Below are positions 41,797-43,128 of a stretch of 43,128 nt of DNA, piece by piece. The stretch is from contig JAITIA010000088.1 in assembly GCA_031279695.1 (NCBI GenBank), forward strand, positions 1-43,128, given 5' to 3'. Source of the DNA: Prevotellaceae bacterium. Lineage in GTDB: Bacteria > Bacteroidota > Bacteroidia > Bacteroidales > UBA932. The stretch's first letter is position 1, and the number at the start of each line of letters is the position of its first letter. The position numbers and the translations under genes were made by a program. The notes beneath the pieces were generated by a model. It did no database searches and was not told the DNA's origin. It saw only the letters and a list, made by a program, of their open reading frames with translations.

Positions 41797-42924
41797 TCAT
41801 AAATGCCGTATTTTCAGTTCGAGAGGCGAGCGACGGGCGCGGGCAAAAACTTCAATGGCGTTAATCCAGTCGTTGTCGCCGGTAAATTTCCACCGGCTCC
41901 ATCCGCCGCCAAACCAGTAAGTAAAATCGCTGTTTGCCGCGTATGGCGCAACAATCAGCAGGTGATTGTTTTCTTCCACAATTTTTGTTTCCGGCTGCGG
42001 CACAAAAACGCCCACATAATTTCTTCCCTGCGGGATGCCGGCGTCCGAAACAGCGTCTTCGGCGTATGCAATCAATCCGTTGGGAGAAGAAAAGAGAGCG
42101 CCTTTTTTGCTGTGCAAAACAATGCCGGCGGCAAGATGCAGCGAATCGTCCATGCCTTCGTAGCGGACGACGGCTTTATTGAGAATGCTGCCTGCGTCGG
42201 CGGTTATCTCTATCATTTGTCGATAGTAACGGCTGTCGATTTTGACCGAATCGTAGATAAGAACAAAGACCGAACGTAGCGGTCCGTTTTCCACAACGCG
42301 GTAACGGCTATAATGTTTGCCAATCCACAGTTGCGAGGTGTATGGCGCAATTCCGCCTGCGCCCAGGGTACGCCCCACGCTGTAACAGTCGAGCCCAAGT
42401 CCGTGATTTACATGATACGACAGACCTTTTTCAAGTTCGTCGGCATAAAATTTATCAACAATCAAACTGTCGGTGCATTTGAGCCAGAGATCGACGCCGT
42501 TGCCCGGATTTTCCCGTGCCAGAGCGGGTCCGTACATTCGATATGCAGCAAAATCGTTTTCCCAGGCAAAATCGTCCTTGCGTTCAGGCACATGGCGGGC
42601 GGCGGTTTTTGCCGCCACCGGCGACGGAACACCCTGTTTCAGTTGATAGGTTTTCGACGAATGCGCCCGCAGTTCGACCGGAAAAATCATTGTCCGGCGG
42701 CTGTTTGTCAATTGACAGGGGATTTCTTTGCCCTCGCTGTCCACAAGAATAAAGGAGGCAGAAAAATTAAGTTCGCTCAGGCAAATTTCCACCATTTCGC
42801 CCGTTCTGTCGATGTCCGAATTGTTGCTGACAACTATTTCGCGACCTTGTGCCGGACAGGTATCAGGCACGCAAAAAATCATAGCCAACAAGCATGTTTT
42901 CAAAATCATTATACCCTGTTTCAT
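41797..42924 (-). CDS. DUF4861 domain protein
   Basis: A 375-residue exported protein of the DUF4861 family (signal peptide MKQGIMILKTCLLAMIFCVPDTCPAQ; MILKTC at 42909 is an alternative start). The core has FAWENDFAAYRMYGPALA, YHVNHGLGLDCYSVGRTLGAGGIAPY and a C-terminal SDFTYWFGGGWSRW block. The family occurs near unsaturated glucuronyl hydrolases and in polysaccharide loci; activity is not established. It has its own promoter and a 138-base gap to manC. Confidence 0.87.
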   Translation of the reverse strand: MKQGIMILKTCLLAMIFCVPDTCPAQGREIVVSNNSDIDRTGEMVEICLSELNFSASFILVDSEGKEIPCQLTNSRRTMIFPVELRAHSSKTYQLKQGVPSPVAAKTAARHVPERKDDFAWENDFAAYRMYGPALARENPGNGVDLWLKCTDSLIVDKFYADELEKGLSYHVNHGLGLDCYSVGRTLGAGGIAPYTSQLWIGKHYSRYRVVENGPLRSVFVLIYDSVKIDSRYYRQMIEITADAGSILNKAVVRYEGMDDSLHLAAGIVLHSKKGALFSSPNGLIAYAEDAVSDAGIPQGRNYVGVFVPQPETKIVEENNHLLIVAPYAANSDFTYWFGGGWSRWKFTGDNDWINAIEVFARARRSPLELKIRHL

Positions 42925-42964
42925 CTGTTTACATTTATTGTATTTATACTTTCAATTTTACGGT

Positions 42965-42973
42965 GCAAAGGTA
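42965..42973 (-). promoter_or_regulatory. -7 box of the DUF4861 gene
   Basis: TACCTTTGC on the minus strand matches TAnnTTTG, 40 bases before the ATG at 42924. No TTTG is seen at -33. Confidence 0.55.
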
Positions 42974-43008
42974 TGAAACATTTTTGAAAAATAAAAATTT
43001 GGAGATTT

Positions 43009-43029
43009 TCGGCTAAATCTTTTTTTGAG
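43009..43029. repeat. Dispersed 20-bp motif, copy 2
   Basis: TCGGCTAAATCT followed by TTTTTTGAG matches 18433-18452 with one extra T. The function is unknown. Confidence 0.5.
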
Positions 43030-43047
43030 GTGCTATATTTATTTAGT

Positions 43048-43096
43048 GTCCGTCCGAAAACTCGAATACACGCAATCGCCGTCCCGTCAGGGACGG
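43048..43096. repeat. Repeat edge with small hairpin at the right end
   Basis: GTCCGTCCGAAAA (43048-43060) is an exact copy of the block at 7323-7335. It is followed by the perfect hairpin CCGTCCC/GGGACGG (43079-43096, four-base loop), of the same size class as the hairpins near 7.5 kb. The element continues past the window edge. Confidence 0.5.
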
Positions 43097-43128
43097 AATG
43101 TGAAATTTGTTGATTTAAAGTGCAGTCC

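Noticed and set aside
1-43128. tRNA or rRNA genes
   Set aside because: I found no convincing tRNA arm or rRNA sequence by reading; a covariance-model scan was not possible.

Overview
This 43.1 kb window is chromosomal DNA from a member of the Bacteroidetes, most likely order Bacteroidales. The evidence is the repeated TAnnTTTGC -7 promoter boxes on both strands (two with TTTG exactly 19 bases upstream), Bacteroidetes-type lipoprotein signals, GH97/GH120/GH30 enzymes, BACON, DUF4861 and DUF4294 proteins, a GldK/GldJ-like type IX secretion lipoprotein, and a eukaryotic-type hexokinase. I see no rRNA, tRNA, CRISPR array or intact transposase gene. The genus cannot be named from the sequence.

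Layout. 1-7.3 kb: a plus-strand glycan-degradation cluster (GH2 lipoprotein cut by the left edge, GH120 beta-xylosidase, GH97) and an orphan lipoprotein. 7.3-9.8 kb: a repeat-rich accessory stretch with IS21-end-like repeats, REP-like hairpins, a perfect palindrome, a solitary AAA ATPase and a pentapeptide-repeat protein. 9.8-14.5 kb, minus strand: hexokinase and two exported TldD/TldE-like proteins. 14.7-26.9 kb, plus strand: GH30 enzyme, AroB, beta-propeller lipoprotein, XerD, M48 peptidase lipoprotein, TIGR02757 protein, aldo/keto reductase, DUF1573 protein and hisG-hisD-hisC. 27.0-42.9 kb, minus strand: AAA_14/DUF4143 ATPase with a 32-bp tandem array upstream, a four-gene membrane-glycosylation operon, the GldK/GldJ-like lipoprotein, two M23 peptidases, trpS-apbE, a BACON/LRR lipoprotein, manC with a DUF4294 gene, and a DUF4861 protein.

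Two observations stand out. First, a strictly 32-bp tandem array (ten full units plus degenerate flanks) lies directly upstream of the AAA_14/DUF4143 ATPase, and its last degenerate unit covers the expected -33 position of that gene's promoter; this looks like an ATPase plus iteron/operator module. Second, a 19-residue ORF with four histidines sits between the DUF1573 gene and hisG and is followed by a strong terminator hairpin, the layout of a histidine attenuator.

Other points are covarying REP-like hairpins in inverted orientation around 7.46-7.59 kb, an M23 paralogue with Tyr in place of a catalytic His, and an exported TldD/TldE pair. Functions are inferred from remembered family motifs; no database search was run.
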